A stretch of 64,000 nt of DNA from the NCBI GenBank assembly GCA_011033025.1, contig WFMF01000213.1:186001-250000 (forward strand). Direction: 5' to 3'. Under the pieces are notes generated by a model. The model saw nothing but the letters and a program-made list of their open reading frames with translations. It did not search any database and was not told where the DNA came from. Positions 22,960-35,246 of the stretch are shown here, piece after piece (the first letter of the stretch is position 1; the number at the start of each line of letters is the position of its first letter). This stretch comes from Beroe forskalii. Lineage: Eukaryota > Ctenophora > Nuda > Beroida > Beroidae. The position numbers and the translations under genes are program-made.

Positions 22960-23875
22960 ATGGACCGTCTTCTAAGACCTGAGAAGTTTTCAACTCTTCA
23001 TACAGATGTGAATGCTGAGAAAAAGTGGAAACATTGGAAAAAGTGTTTTCATAGTTTTGTTAAACATGTTCAAGTACCTAGGCTCAGAAGCTGTAGATAA
23101 ACTGGCACTGCTGATCAATTTTGACCCAGAGGTTGATGAATACATTGCTGATGATTCAACCTATGAAAATGCTATTAAAACCCTGGACAGTCTGTACTTG
23201 AAGCCCATTAACACCATTTATGCCAGGTATGTCCTTGCTACGCAGAATCTTCAGAAAGTTTAGATTGTTTTTACAAGTGCTCAAGGGTTTGTCAAAAGCA
23301 TGCCAATTCAAGTTACCTGGTACTGTTCAGCTATACGAGGAGGAATACATCAGAGACTCATTCATCTCTGGTCTGAGTTCCCCTGCTATTCGTCAAAGAT
23401 TATTGGAAGAGAAAGACCTTACACTTGACCAAGCTTTCGAAAAAGCAAGGTCAATGGAAATTGCTCAACTTCAGTCACAGTCATATCAGGGAGGAAGTGC
23501 ACCGATCAATGTTAATGCTATTGAGAATCTTGGTAACTACACATCATCTGAATCTTCAAGTTCAGGAAAGTTTTCTAGGCCAGTTTCTCCAGATCTGTCT
23601 GATGGCCATGTAAATGCTGTTACCCCACGGGTGAGGCATCGAAGTCAAGAAAATGGATTATGTGGGTTTTGTGGAAATTCAAAGCATTCTCGTGCACTCT
23701 GCCCTGCAAGGGATGCCACTTGTCACAAGTGTCATAAACCAGGCCACTTTGCAAAGGTTTGCAGATCATCCCAGTCTCAAACCCAGAAATCAAACAAAGC
23801 AATTTCTAATGCCTTGCATTCTACATTAACATTGTCATCTATTTTAGCATCATCAGTACCATCATTGGCCGCCTC
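22960..23875 (+). pseudogene. Decayed Ty3/gypsy-type gag, interrupted by a hAT element
   Basis: The gag-like frame starts at the ATG at 22960 (MDRLLRPEKFS) and shifts frame near 23070 and 23240. Later frames carry VDKLALLINFD, YIRDSFISGLSSPAIRQRL and a double zinc knuckle with spacing C-x2-C-x4-H-x4-C and C-x2-C-x4-H-x4-C (CGFCGNSKHSRALC, CHKCHKPGHFAKVC). This is the usual Ty3/gypsy retrotransposon plan. The frame runs to 23875, where the hAT element is inserted; the protease part resumes at 29043. LTRs and the reverse transcriptase were not found, so it is an inactive fragment. Confidence 0.8.
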
Positions 23876-25062
23876 CCCTAATCAATATCATTGAGAGCGG
23901 AAGACCATATGGAGACGACCAAAAAGGGTCAAATTCAGAAACTGAATAAAATTATTCAACAGTTTTCGTTCAAATTTTGCAGCGAAAACAATCAGGCAGA
24001 CAATCTTTCCATCCTGATTCCTGCGTTAGCTTATAATTCTCCAACTCTGATTTTCATAGCACATAGGAAAAATAGGCAGTTAAAATGTCGTCATCATCAT
24101 AGTGGAGTGTTGAAATTACAACAGCCTATTTTCTGCGGGGTTTACACAATAGGTAATGATATGTCACTATATAATGTCACTATATAATCATATATGTTAT
24201 ATACGTTAGAAGTATGCAAGTACTGGTGAGCGCCTATAAGTCTCTAGAGCTGTGAAAGTGATACTTTGGGGAGCGGTGGGGAGCAATGGCGACCGGTTTT
24301 CCGATCCCCCTCGAGAGCGAAAAACATAGCTCAACGTTGGATAATTCATTTTGTAATTAGATTTGGTTTTCTGTAGCTTTGGTTTTCGAGCCCGAGCAGA
24401 GCAGGAAAACAAATCGAATTTCCGGAGAGAGATCGCAATGATTGAAATACGTTGTACTCAAGCGTAAGAAGGAGGAGCAGTGTCCTCGTACCAGGCAGAA
24501 GCAGTGATGATTTCAATAATCTAATCATCGTATTAACATGTAGGTTCCGGCATTATATACGGAGAATATAATGAGTACCAAAAAGTTTGTATCGCTATGT
24601 TATCATATAATTGTTATCATATAATTGTCGTCAAGCCGTTTCAAGCAGCCGTTTCGTTATGCAAGTTGTAGGTACTGAGATGTAGGTACCTTAGGCAGGT
24701 ACTTTGTTATTTTCGGCCGTCCAGTTAAGTCTAACACGACTCCTGAATATTTATTTAAGGCTTAATTAACACCAGTTACCTATCAACCGCACATAATTCC
24801 GTCAAAGTTTGTTATTTAAATGTTAACTTTCATGGTAAATTTAGTACGTGATAATTCAAGTTTAAATGAAAAATTCACGTTTGAATAGGCTTTAAAATAA
24901 GTTATGTTAGTTGCCAATTTGTTGGATCTCAATCGATTTCTATTGGTAGGTCAATTATTATCAAACAAATAATAAGGCACGAAACTGATTCTATCTGCAA
25001 CAATATTCTACCCACTGATTGCTCATTATTTTCGGTAAGAATGTAGATAGAAGCAAATTATC

Positions 25063-28000
25063 ATGCTGCAAGCTCAACGTGTCAGACGTGACGTACAATG
25101 TTCTGTTTGTACTGCAATCATAAAGGAGACTAGCAAAAGGAAACATGAAAGCAGGCCAGATCATAGGTTGGTTGGCGAAAATTTCTTGTCAAATTCTTGC
25201 ATGTGTGTATTGTTTATTGTGAGATTGTGGGTACTTGAAATTATGTTCATTGCGCAATAAATTACCGTATAGACAGGATCAAAATTAGTCAGAAAACATG
25301 CCATTATGGTCAAAATAGACAAAATTAAAGAGCACCGAAAATAAAAATTTCGCAATTTTCTAGAAATTTTGATAAGGGATACTTATGTCTATCACTCCAT
25401 CAGTATGTAGGTTCGTTAAAAATTGTTTCGTTATAAATTTCTGATAATTATTATAAGCATTTCTGATAACTATGATAAGGTACACCTAAGGTCAATTACA
25501 GGGGTCAGATAGTGACGTGGTCTACGGTCATCCATAACGCTGGAAATGCAAACATTCTACGGCATTTTCAGAGGGCAACTCATCTCTCAGCCCCTGTACC
25601 ACGTCAGCTTTCAGTCCTTGGACCCTCTCACCCCTCGGTTCCCGGACCCTCTCATCCCTCAGCATCAGGGCCCTCTCATCCCTCAGCATCAGGGCCCTCT
25701 CATCCCTCAGCATCAGGGCCCTCTCATCCCTCAGCATCGGGGCCCTCTAATCCCTCAGCATCAGGGCCCTCTAATCCCTCAGCATCGGGGCCCTCTAATC
25801 CCTCAGCATCGGGGCCTTCTAATCCCTCAGCATCAGGGCCCTCTAATCCCTCAGCATCGGGGCCCTCTAATACCTCAGCATCAGGGCCCTCTCATCTCTC
25901 AGCATCGGGGCCCTCTAATGCCTCAGCATCGGGGCCCTCTAATGCCTCAGCATCGGGGCCCTCTAATCCCTCAGCATCAGGGCCCTCTAATCCCTCAGCA
26001 TCAGGACCTCCTCATCCCTTGGTCCCTGGACCCTCTCATCCACCGGGTCCTAATGCCAATCCTATTGATCTCTTGCAGTATTGGATGCGTATCGTTGTGA
26101 ACAGCAACACATCACTGCAACCTCAGAGCAGTCAGACGCAAAATAACGTACAGAGAGCGAATTCCGGACTGAATATCCCAGTGTCAAGTTCATCATTTGT
26201 ACCCAGATTGAGAGCTACTGCAGCAAGGCCAATCGCTCCATTGCATGCTTCTACCCCATACTCAAGAAGTGCAGCGTCGGCAGCTACTTCTAGCTCTAGT
26301 CGTGACTTGATAAAGCATGCAAAATCTCTTCTTGATGTTACAAATGCTGAACCCTTGTTTCATGTCGGAACCTGTGGCAACTTGCTTTGTAGATGTTGTG
26401 TGGGCTGTACTGGATTTAGTATTCCACAAAATGCCACCGTGACATCCCGGACAAACCCAAATCGACATGTGCTGACACGAGAATGGCGAAATTTCAAAAA
26501 GAGCCTGCGTAGCCATCTGGCATTACCATCACATTTGTCAGAAAGTATTGCATACTATCAGCGGCAAAGACAGCGTACTGCATATACGCGTGCTGATGAC
26601 GAAGCAGGATTGAATCTTGTTCGTATGGTATATGAAAATGTTATAACTGGAAGGTCCTATAACGCTTTCAGTACATCATGTGCTGCCAGATTCATGGAAG
26701 GAACTAACATTGGTTTTCAGAACCACTCAGCACAATTTGCACCAGCTATTGTAGACTGTAGTTACGATGTTCTTAAGGGATCATTAACAGATTACTTGAC
26801 GAAGCAGACCCCATTTGGAACAGCGCTACCATTTGGGATATCAGCGGACAAGGACACTTCCAAGAGGAGGAGTCGCCAAGTTACAGGATTACGATACCCT
26901 TCATTTGATGAGAATTACAATCTTCCATTCATCTTAACATCATATGTGGGTCATCCTTCATGTGAGCGATTTACAGGAGCCTATCTTGGGCAGAAGATTT
27001 CCGAGCAACTTCAAACATTTGGAATAAATGTGTCACATTTCTCGAATGGGTTCACTGGTTCCTCGTATGACGGTCAGTATCTCAATTTGAAGGTTAACGA
27101 TCACCTTAAACTGATCAACGGACTTAACCATGCTAATGGGACACTGGAGCTGTGGGACGGTGCCCACATAGTGGATTTGATTTACAAAAAAGCTGTGAAG
27201 TGCTCTCCGGCTATTGGTACAGTCATGTCAGTGGTTCATAATGTGACTAAGATGCTGAAGAATGATATATTCGAGGATTACTTAGCTATGTGCAGGTCAA
27301 TGGGAGCCGAAATGCGGTTACCAAAAACCCCAAAAGACCTCAAGTTCATCAAGCACGGATTACAACAGATGGAGGATTTCACCAAGATGAAGGCCGTGGC
27401 AGTAGCCACACTGAGGAAGGTTGCTACCAGTGGTACGGGCAATGTCACTACAAGCGCAAAGTTGAAAGCCCGGTGTTCAGCATTTCTTACCCAGCTGCTT
27501 CAGCCATCTTTTGACTTGATACTGAGCTTTGTCATTGATTTAGTTAGACTTCTTGCTAGTTTCAGTCTGCAATTTCAACAAAAGCATATTTTTGTTAATC
27601 ATTACTTTAACTTGGTACAGATGCTTAAAGAACTTTTGGCAAACATTGATCTGTCACACGATATATCCTCCATGGCAGTTGACCAGAGATTTGTCTTCCG
27701 TAGCTTTTGTCGTGCAGCTCAAGCTTCTCCTGCTGCAGCTCCTCTTGCAGTACAACGATGTATGCGCTTCGTTAAACTCCTCAAGGATAACACAACATGG
27801 TACTGGTACAATCATTATTACTGGAAGGTGGAAACGATGACCTTACTACCTGAATGTGCAGGCCTCCTAAATCACCTTATGGATAATCTAACTGAGGATA
27901 AACATAGTTTCATTACAGGAGGAAAGGAGCTTTGTATCGATTGCCAGCGATTTTTATCTGAATCCGAGCAGGACAATCATGACCCAAACTGTCAAAGCCA

Positions 28001-28601
28001 AGTGTACTTGACAGTTCCTTCTCTTTTACCTTCATTTCAGAAAAGGGTTAGTGTAGATCTTGAGCCCCTAAAAAAGTTCCTACCCTCTCAACTTCATCAT
28101 CACCTCACGGTTTCATCCATCTCTGAACTCAAGAATCAGTTAGTTGCTGTAAAAGGCGTCCTTGAACAGATGAGGCTACCTGTCACAATGGATTCTATTA
28201 GCAAATACTTTTTTATGAACAGGCAACACTGGGACAAATGTATGCAAGGGGTCCTCCTTATTTATCTAATACTATTAGTTATACCATCAACTGAGGCCTT
28301 CATGGAAACACTGGGTTCCATCATGGAGAAACTTCATGAACGCTTTAAGAATCAAGATCCAGGTCTTGATGATAAGCGTCTTACGAAGGAAATGTTCCTT
28401 AGAATGAATGGCCCTCCTTTAATCCTAAGTGACCCCTTCCTTCGTAAAGTTCTTGCTACATACCGAAGCACAGGCTCTAGAACATTTGCTCATGAGCCTA
28501 CCACATTGGCCCGACTCCCAATTTCGTCCCTTACAATTCAGAGAATAAGAAGGGAAGCCCACAATGATATTAATCGAATATCATGCTTGGAATTTGATTA
28601 A
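25063..28601 (+). CDS. hAT-like transposase, two exons, about 1067 residues
   Basis: Exon 1 is 25063-25166 and exon 2 is 25502-28601. The donor (ATAG|GTTGG), the acceptor (TTACAG|GGGTC) and the phase agree. The N-terminus has CSVC..KRKHESRPDH, a possible zinc-finger-like DNA-binding segment. A low-complexity stretch of PSNPSASG octets follows, from a 24-bp repeat at about 25660-26010. The core shows FGISADKDTSKRRSRQ, FSNGFTGSSYDGQYLNL and LELWDGAHIVDLI, as in the RNase-H-like domain of ZNF862-like hAT proteins. A C-terminal block around LVIPSTEAFMETLGSIMEKL matches the hAT dimerisation region. The enzyme would cut and paste the surrounding element. The frame is intact, so it may be recently active. 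The family assignment is from memory of motifs. Confidence 0.78.
25660..26010 (+). repeat. 24-bp coding minisatellite in the transposase
   Basis: About 15 units of a sequence like ccctctaatccctcagcatc plus 4 nt encode repeating PSNPSASG octets. The 24-nt length preserves frame, and units differ mainly at c/t and a/g positions. This region is missing from the deleted copy at 36852-39936. Confidence 0.9.
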
Positions 28602-29042
28602 TTGATTAAACTAAAGAACTGAGTTTCTCAAACATACTATTTATTCAAAGTTTCTTAGGTTTTTAGTAATATTGTATAGTAGTGTGGTATCTCAAATAGT
28701 ATATCACAGTGTCTCATAGATAAGAAATACCGGATAACACCTATAGTACATCTTGACTATCATGTTAGTGCTATAGTTCAATAGTGAAGGAATCATACTA
28801 AAATGAGTAGGTATATCAATGTATCAATATAGAGTATACGCACAGCTGCGAAATTCAACAAATAATGTTGTGATTTAATAATCAAATTGGAACATCTATA
28901 GAAAAATTTGAGCAAATAAATGTTTTATTTTGTCATATATGACACAATTATTTTTTGCCAATTTCGGGGATGCGGTTGGCGAAAATATGGAGAACCAAAT
29001 ATTTTTTTGGGGACGACCAATCAATTACGATATTGATATGGG

Positions 29043-29252
29043 GCCGCCTCAACAGTGAAGGTCTGTGTAAATGACTCAATCCAGCTGGAGTGCTTGGTAG
29101 ATACAGGTAGCTCAGATAGTTTTATCAGCCTTGGTGTTGTTGAACAATGTAGACTCAATCCAATAACCAGAAGCCAATGCTTCAGTATCTCTTGCTGCAG
29201 GGCATTTATACTTCAAGTTTTCCCGATACAAATTGATTGTTCATTCAAATAA
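29043..29252 (+). pseudogene. Retropepsin fragment of the interrupted Ty3-like element
   Basis: Directly after the hAT target duplication the frame reads TVKVCVNDSIQLECLVDTGSSD and continues to a stop near 29252. The DTGS tetrad is the aspartic protease active-site motif of retroelements, and ECLVDTGSSDSFI is the usual context. With the upstream gag piece it marks one gag-protease gene opened by the hAT insertion. No reverse transcriptase follows. Confidence 0.8.
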
Positions 29253-29703
29253 CGATTTTACAGGTATTTGTTATCACTACAATTTTTGTGTGACAGTGGA
29301 AACATTATCAGGCTATTCTATTATTTCAGCCAAAATTATAGCACAGCTTCACAATCATGATTACTATCAATATTGTGAGTACCTACTATCAATATTCGCT
29401 GTAAATGTCATTTCAATCTTCCATTCAAAAAGTTACACACTCAGAAATTTCTGATGAAAATCCGCAGTTACCTAGTTAGTGCAGTCCGAACTAGCACGAT
29501 ATCTAATGTTATTATATGATATCTGCTATTATCAATATCAATATTAAATATCTGTTTAACATTTCAAGAAACTTATCACTCTAATAATACAATGAAACAC
29601 GGGTCAAGCAAAATATAGGAGTAGAAGGGATATAATATGTATGATACTCATACTGTGTAATGCATAAATGCATTCCTATATCAGTTGAATAAGAATGTCA
29701 TGG
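29253..29703. other. No gene recognised
   Basis: AT-rich sequence between the protease fragment and the 3' end of the papain-type peptidase gene on the minus strand. It may be remains of the retroelement plus the 3' UTR of the peptidase gene. Confidence 0.35.
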
Positions 29704-30593
29704 TTAGGGCCCGTTAGTGTCAGGACAGAAGTGCTTGTGCTTGCAGCAGTTGCAGTCACTGCACAGCACCATGCCTCCTGCAGTGTTGCACTGTTCCTCA
29801 CACTTGACAGGTCGTTCTATCCAGTAGGAGCCGGCAGTAGCCGAGGTTGTAGCATGGTAACAATTACCTTCTTTCACAATCAGACACTTTGCGGCATCAA
29901 CTTGTTTCTTGCAAGTTTTCAGGGCTGCTGCTCTCGATGTCCAGCAGTTGCTGAGGTATGATTTTTCTTTGCAGTTTGCATCTCCGGTGGAGGATGAACC
30001 ATCTGTGCATTTTCCGGGAATTTCAACATGGTTTTTACTGTAGCTCAATGAACCAGTTCCCAAGTGGCACCTGCTACTTGTCTTGGCTGTAATGCAGGGC
30101 TGGTCAGGCTTTTTATTGCATTCCTTTTCAGCTTGTTTCGGCCATCTTTTGCAACCACTGAACCAACGCTTAGTCCAACAGGCGTTATCATATGTAAAGT
30201 CTTCGTTCTCCTCCTTTTCCTCCTCTTCCTCATCGGAACTATCACCATCATTCGGGTTGGGAGCCACAGCCACCATTCCTGCATGTCACTGTTGGGATGT
30301 AAGCGTACGACGAGATCTGGCACATGTTATCCTTCTCTCTGTCCATGAACATGTGACCCTTTTCTCCCCAGTATTGTCCCCAGCTGTTCTTATCTTCCAG
30401 TAATTCCTCCCAGTGCTGTGCACTCCATAGCCCACCACGTTCACTGCGTGGTTGACTTCATGCTGACATCTGCTGTCTATGTACATTCCCTTGTTGTAGG
30501 CTTGGAAATAGCCATTGGCATATATCGCAACTGAGACTATGTGAGTAGCTGCAGCAATAAGCAGGTTGGAGTCCCCTATTCCGGTGTATTTAT

Positions 30594-33500
30594 CCCAGTG
30601 ACAGAAAACCTCTTATGGGTCGTCGAGCGCAGAATTTTACCACTGAATTTGGTCGTCACCATCTCATGAATTTTTTATCCATCCATTTTTTTTGCTGTAA
30701 ATGGTATTTCCTATCTGAATATGCCTCTAAGATCAATTAAATGTAATACAGTATAAAATAATTTGATCACATCGGCCCGCCGCAGGCGAAAAATTTCATG
30801 GTACAGTATTTCCCATCTGAAAATATCTCTGAAATCAATTTGCAATGTATAATTTGATCATAACAGCCCGCCGCAGGCGAAAAATTTTATGGTATTTTCC
30901 ACCTGAATATGTCTTAAGATCAATTTTAAATATATAATTTGATCATTAAACAGCCCACCGCAGGCAAAAAATTTCATGGTGTTTCCCATCTGAATATGCT
31001 TCTAAGATCATTTTTTAATGGATAATTTGATCACAACGGCCCGCTGCAGGCGAAAAATTTCATGGTGTTTCCCATCTGAATAAGTATGCCTCTAAGATCA
31101 ATTTTTAATGGATAATTTGATCACAACGGCACGCCGCAGGCGAAAAATTTCATGGTAATTCCATCTGAATAGGCCTCTAAGATCAATTTGTAATGTATAA
31201 TTTGATCAGAACGGCCCGCTGCAGGCGAAAAATTTCATGGTATTTCCCATCTGAATATGTCCTAAGATCAATTTTATAGAGATATAGCAGGCCCGTTGGG
31301 CCTGCTATTAAAGTTTCCACTCGGTGCTGTTAAGCAGCACCTCGTTCGCAAAATTCAAACCAACTATATACTTTTTACAGCATCGCAAAAAATTCCAATC
31401 AGATCATCATCAAAAGTGAAAAAGTTATGAAGCAACGTATTCAAAAACAGCATTAAACAGAAATGAACGCGCGCGAATATGTTACCATAGTATAGAAACG
31501 CGAAACATATACCAAAACTGCACGTACGCTTCAAAAATGTGTCTACAAAGGACAAAAAACGTGACGGACGTACAAAAATAATATTACAAAGGTTGCGAAA
31601 TTATATAAGAGACTAGCAGGCCCGTTAGGCCTGCAAATACAAAGCTCACTCGGCGCTGCTACGCAGCACCTCGTTCGCAAAATTCAAATCAACTCATACT
31701 TTTTACCGCATCAAAAAACTCCAATCAGATGAAACGTTATTACGGATCAACGTGTTCAAAACAGCATTAAACAGAAATGAACGCGCGCGCAATGTAACCA
31801 TAGCAACGCGCGTGCCTATACCAAAACTGCACGTGGGCACCCCAAAATGTGTCTACAAAAGGACAAAAGACGTTACGACGTACATAATTATAATATTACA
31901 GAGGTTGCGAAATTATATTAGATAATTTGATCACAACAGCCCGCCGCAGGCTAAAAATTCTCATGGTGTTTCCCATCTGAATATGCCTCTATTTGCCTTT
32001 ATTTGAAAAGATAGTTTTATTTAGATCAATTTTTTAATGGATAATTTGATCACAACGGCCCGCCGCAGGCGAAAAATTTCATGGTAATTCCATCTGAATA
32101 GGCCTCTAAGATCAATTTTGTAATGTATAATTTGATCAGAACGGCACGCCGCAGGCGAAAAAATTTCATGGTATTTCCATCTGAATTTTGAAAAATATCG
32201 GTCAGCCGCAATCTCCTAACCGAAAATAAATTTTCGAAAACTAAAAATTCCCTTGTCTTCAGACTGTTTGCCATTAATACTCAACATATTTAAGCATGTC
32301 TAGAGACTATGCAAAAATTTATCTACCGGAGGAACAAAATCTGAAGAAATATCGATCAAACGCCATGTTATAGCCAAAACTTTTCATAAACTTAATATTT
32401 CCTTGTGTTTCAACAATTTGTCGTTCTCAACTTATTTAAGCGTGTTTAGAACCTTCACATAACATTCATTCACCCGAGGAAAAAAGAATTTTAAAGAAAT
32501 ATCAATCCGACGCAATGTTGTAGCCCAAAGTTACTTTTTCCAGAAATTTTATATTTTCTTGTGTTTCAACACCTTGTTTGTAATACTCAACTCATTTAAG
32601 CATGTTTAGAACCTTTGCAATAAATTAATTTACCAGAGGAAGAAAGAATTTTGAGAAATTTTTAGAAAAGACGCCATGTTATAGCCAGAATTTTTCATAA
32701 CTTAATATTTCCTTGTGTTTCAACAGTTTGTCGACTGTCGTATATACTCAACTTATTTAAGCGTGTTTAGAACCTTCACATAACATTCATTCACCCGAGG
32801 AAAAAAGAATTTTAAAGAAATATCGATCCGACGCAATGTTGTAGCCCAAAGTTACTTTTCCAGAAATTAAATATTTTCTTGTGTTTCAAACACCTTGTTT
32901 CTAATACTCAACTCATTTAAGCATGTTTAGAACCTCCGCGAAACAGTCATCTACCAGAGGAAACTGGAAAAAAGAATTTTGAATAAATATCGATCAGACG
33001 CAATGTTACGGCCGAAACGTTCTTTTTCAAAAACAAGATATTTCCTTGTGTTTCAACAGTTTTTTTAGTAATAATAGACAAGCTTAAGCATATTTAGAAC
33101 CTTCGCAAAACATGCATCTACCAGGGGAAAAAATAATTTTGAAAAAATATTGATCCGTTCTCAAGCTATAGCCAAAACAGTTTACACAGTGATTATTGTG
33201 AGTATTTATTTGACGGCGACCACACCATCGAGCGCAGCTCTGACGACCAGCGAGCGTAGGACGAGATTTTACCTGTAATTGTATTGTGGTCGTCGAGCAT
33301 GGCGACCTCGACCAGCGAGCGTAGCTTTTTCTGACGACCAGCACATTTTAGAGCTGCGTGTGTCTTTATCATTTGAACTATCGTTTGAACGAGACTACTT
33401 TGAAGTTTCTCCATATGCTCAAATATTACAAATAATAATTAACGTATGGTTAATACAAGTCAATTTCAAACACAAGTATATATCCCGCATAATAATAGAT

Positions 33501-33848
33501 ATTTGGAAGTAAAACTGATGTTTTATGATACAGTACAGCTGCGAGGACTTGAGGCAGTTATCGTAAATGTAGTGAAGACTTTCGTCGGCATAATACCTAC
33601 TCTTGACGCGTAAACCATGCTTTACACTTTTCAAACACAATGAAATACTCAGTCATTATAAAGTTTTAAGTAATGGCTATGATCTGTGGGCTGTTGTTAA
33701 GCATTGTAAGTAGTTTATAGTATGAAAAACTTCAATGATAATTTGGTTTTCATGGAAAAATTTGGTTGTCATGGTCCACTAGGTCGCCACAAATGTGGCT
33801 GTTGGTTGTCGAGCGACGCTCTCTCGCTCGCCACGGTTCTGTCACTGG
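30594..33848. mobile_element. 3.26-kb inverted-repeat element inside the peptidase gene
   Basis: The left end is CCCAGTGACAGAAAACC and the inverted right end is CCAGTGACAGAACC. The flanks share TGTATTTAT (30585-30593 and 33849-33857), a 9-bp target duplication, which fits Mutator-like or related superfamilies better than the usual 8 bp of hAT. Both subterminal regions carry gtcgtcgagcg/gcgagcg words. The interior is all repeats: an ~80-bp unit (aatttgatcacaacggccc..) at about 30760-31270 and 31920-32190, two ~310-bp Helitron-like units at 31278-31920, and a diverged ~270-bp repeat at 32190-33180. No transposase frame was recognised. Confidence 0.82.
31278..31920 (-). mobile_element. Two tandem Helitron-like units nested in the larger element
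   Basis: Each unit starts on the plus strand with agcaggcccgttgggcctgc or a close variant and contains cactcggtgctg / gctgcgtagcagc palindromic text and cgcgcgcg words. On the minus strand each ends in a GC-rich hairpin, followed by CTAGT in one of the two units, the typical Helitron 3' end. The two units are about 310 bp each and roughly 85-90% alike by eye. Confidence 0.5.
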
Positions 33849-34602
33849 TGTATTTATAGCCAACAACCTTCACATTGTTGTCCTTTAGAGCATTAGGGGT
33901 GCTTGAAGTAACGTAGCACTCCCCTCTGTCCCGGGTAGCATAAGGATAGGCGCTGGTAGGTGCTACCCTGTCTTCGTACTTGGAGTAAACATAGCAGTCA
34001 GTGGGCCACCCTCCCCTGCAGGCATCCCGGTTATTGACACACTCCATGTACTCCCGCTCTGCCAGACTCACTTTCTTAGTACCTGTGGTGAAGTAAATCT
34101 CTCCTTCCAGGGCCCCTGTAGCTCCAAACGTCCAGCAGGAACCACATGTTCCCTGATCCTTGACATCAGATATGACCTGACTGAAGTCTCTCTTGTCCGG
34201 GATGTTGGAGTTGCTTAGGAGCTTGATCTCACTGTTTTCATCAGAGTTGTCTGATTCATGTCCGGTGATATTCAAACCAAGACGGAGCATTCGCTCCTCC
34301 TCGGTTAGAACGGACATAAAGTTGTCAGCAGCCGTGTAGGGCAGTGAATCATCGTTGTTCACTTCTTCCACCATAGCATGGAATTTGAGGAAAGATCTGA
34401 ACCGCTTCTCCATCATTGCTGGGGATTCGGACTTCAGGATACCATCAGCTTCAGCATACTTTGCCATTGCTTGCCGAAACAAATCCCGAACATCTTCTGA
34501 CACAGTCAGGGAGAGGATTGCTGCTACTAGTACCAGTAACTTCATGTCTCCGTCAATATGAAAAGTTGTGAATTATGAGTGGGTCTCAAACTTCACGGCA
34601 GT

Positions 34603-34609
34603 TTATATA
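34603..34609 (-). promoter_or_regulatory. TATA box of the papain-type peptidase gene
   Basis: Minus-strand TATATAA in the context gcgtttatataaactgcc, 58 bp upstream of the ATG at 34545, about the usual TATA-to-start distance for a short 5' UTR. Confidence 0.6.
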
Positions 34610-35015
34610 AACGCCAGCCGTTTTAGAACTCAGTTGTGCCAGATGTCTCGTGGTAAGTGACACCTTCGAGTGCAGTGCAATGAACTGTGAAATTTGCTAA
34701 TCAACGACACCATGTTCTTGCACTGTTTTAGACTGTAAGTGTCAAAAGGTGCGATGACTCCTCTTTGACGTTGATTATTTATGACTCCATTTTATCAATC
34801 TAACGCCTTTCTTTCACCTTGGCACCTTTGATAAAGTTTAAATTCTCATTGTAACACATTACACAAGATTGTGAAACTTTTTAGCTTCAGTCTTCCTTTG
34901 ACAATTCAGAAGCTCCAGATGTGGCAATGAAAGAAAATGCCAAATTTACTTTGTTAAATAAATTTCAAATTTGATGGGTGGATGTTTCACTTTAAATTTG
35001 ATACTTATATAATGC

Positions 35016-35246
35016 TTAATACAGTAATACTGAGAACAAAGAAGAATTTATGTAAGCATTTCCTTTATCCGTAACTGATAATTTAAAACGTTTCAAAATT
35101 CCGTAAGGAATTTTGAAGCACTCCACGTCAGCTTGTAGCAGCCTCCCTTTCAAGGCTAATGTCTTTGGAATGAGCTCAATGGCATCTTTTTTCAGATAAT
35201 AAACAAAGACGTTCTCCATTCGTACAAGTTCTTTGGACCCACTCAA
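35016..35246 (-). other. Small frame faintly resembling the HSF2BP N-terminus, in opposite orientation
   Basis: The frame contains SKELVRMENVFVYYLKKD and then LALKGRLLQADVECFK. The pattern F-V-x3-K-K-D followed by leucines and V-E-x-F is reminiscent of the N-terminal region of vertebrate HSF2BP, and the next HSF2BP exon is only 325 bp away, but on the other strand. The coding part ends in a palindrome (ttcaaaattcc ttac ggaattttgaa). It could be an inverted exon, or chance. No clear donor site was found, so confidence is low. Confidence 0.25.

Larger units (their letters stand above)
23876..29042 (+). mobile_element. Complete hAT-type transposon, 5.2 kb, 8-bp target duplication
   Basis: The ends are CCCTAATCAATATC.. 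and ..GATATTGATATGGG, imperfect inverted repeats. Flanking 8-mers are identical: GCCGCCTC at 23868-23875 and 29043-29050. Inside are a small frame at 23891-24187, a two-exon transposase (25063-28601) and non-coding AT-rich stretches (24190-25060 and 28605-29000). It inserted into the gag-protease gene of a Ty3-like retroelement. A shortened copy lies inverted at 36852-39936 with a different target duplication, so the family moved at least twice here. Confidence 0.92.
29704..34545 (-). pseudogene. Papain-family (C1A) cysteine peptidase, broken by a transposon and frameshifts
   Basis: The 5' part is 33858-34545 and the 3' part is 29704-30593 on the minus strand. The protein begins MKLLVLVAAILSLTVSEDV (signal peptide), then an inhibitory-type propeptide. 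The mature part starts near IPDKRDFSQVISDVKDQGTC, with catalytic Cys in GTCGSCWTF and the oxyanion Gln in KDQG. The 3' part holds the catalytic His in NHAVNVVGYG. The catalytic Asn motif NSWG is present but one base out of frame near 30392. A second frame change near 30290 precedes an acidic (EEEEEK) and Cys-rich C-terminal extension. A 3.26-kb element (30594-33848) sits between the Cys and His regions, flanked by a 9-bp duplication; without it the frame across the site is continuous. A TATATAA box lies 58 bp upstream of the ATG. The frame changes could be sequence errors; the insertion is clear. Confidence 0.85.

Noticed and set aside
23891-24187. 98-codon frame near the left end of the hAT element as transposase exon 1
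   Set aside because: No splice path from it keeps frame with 25063-25166, which already supplies a matching exon; it may be untranslated or a minor frame.
29695-30403. Plus-strand frames of about 90-106 codons
   Set aside because: Antisense shadows of the peptidase C-terminal region.
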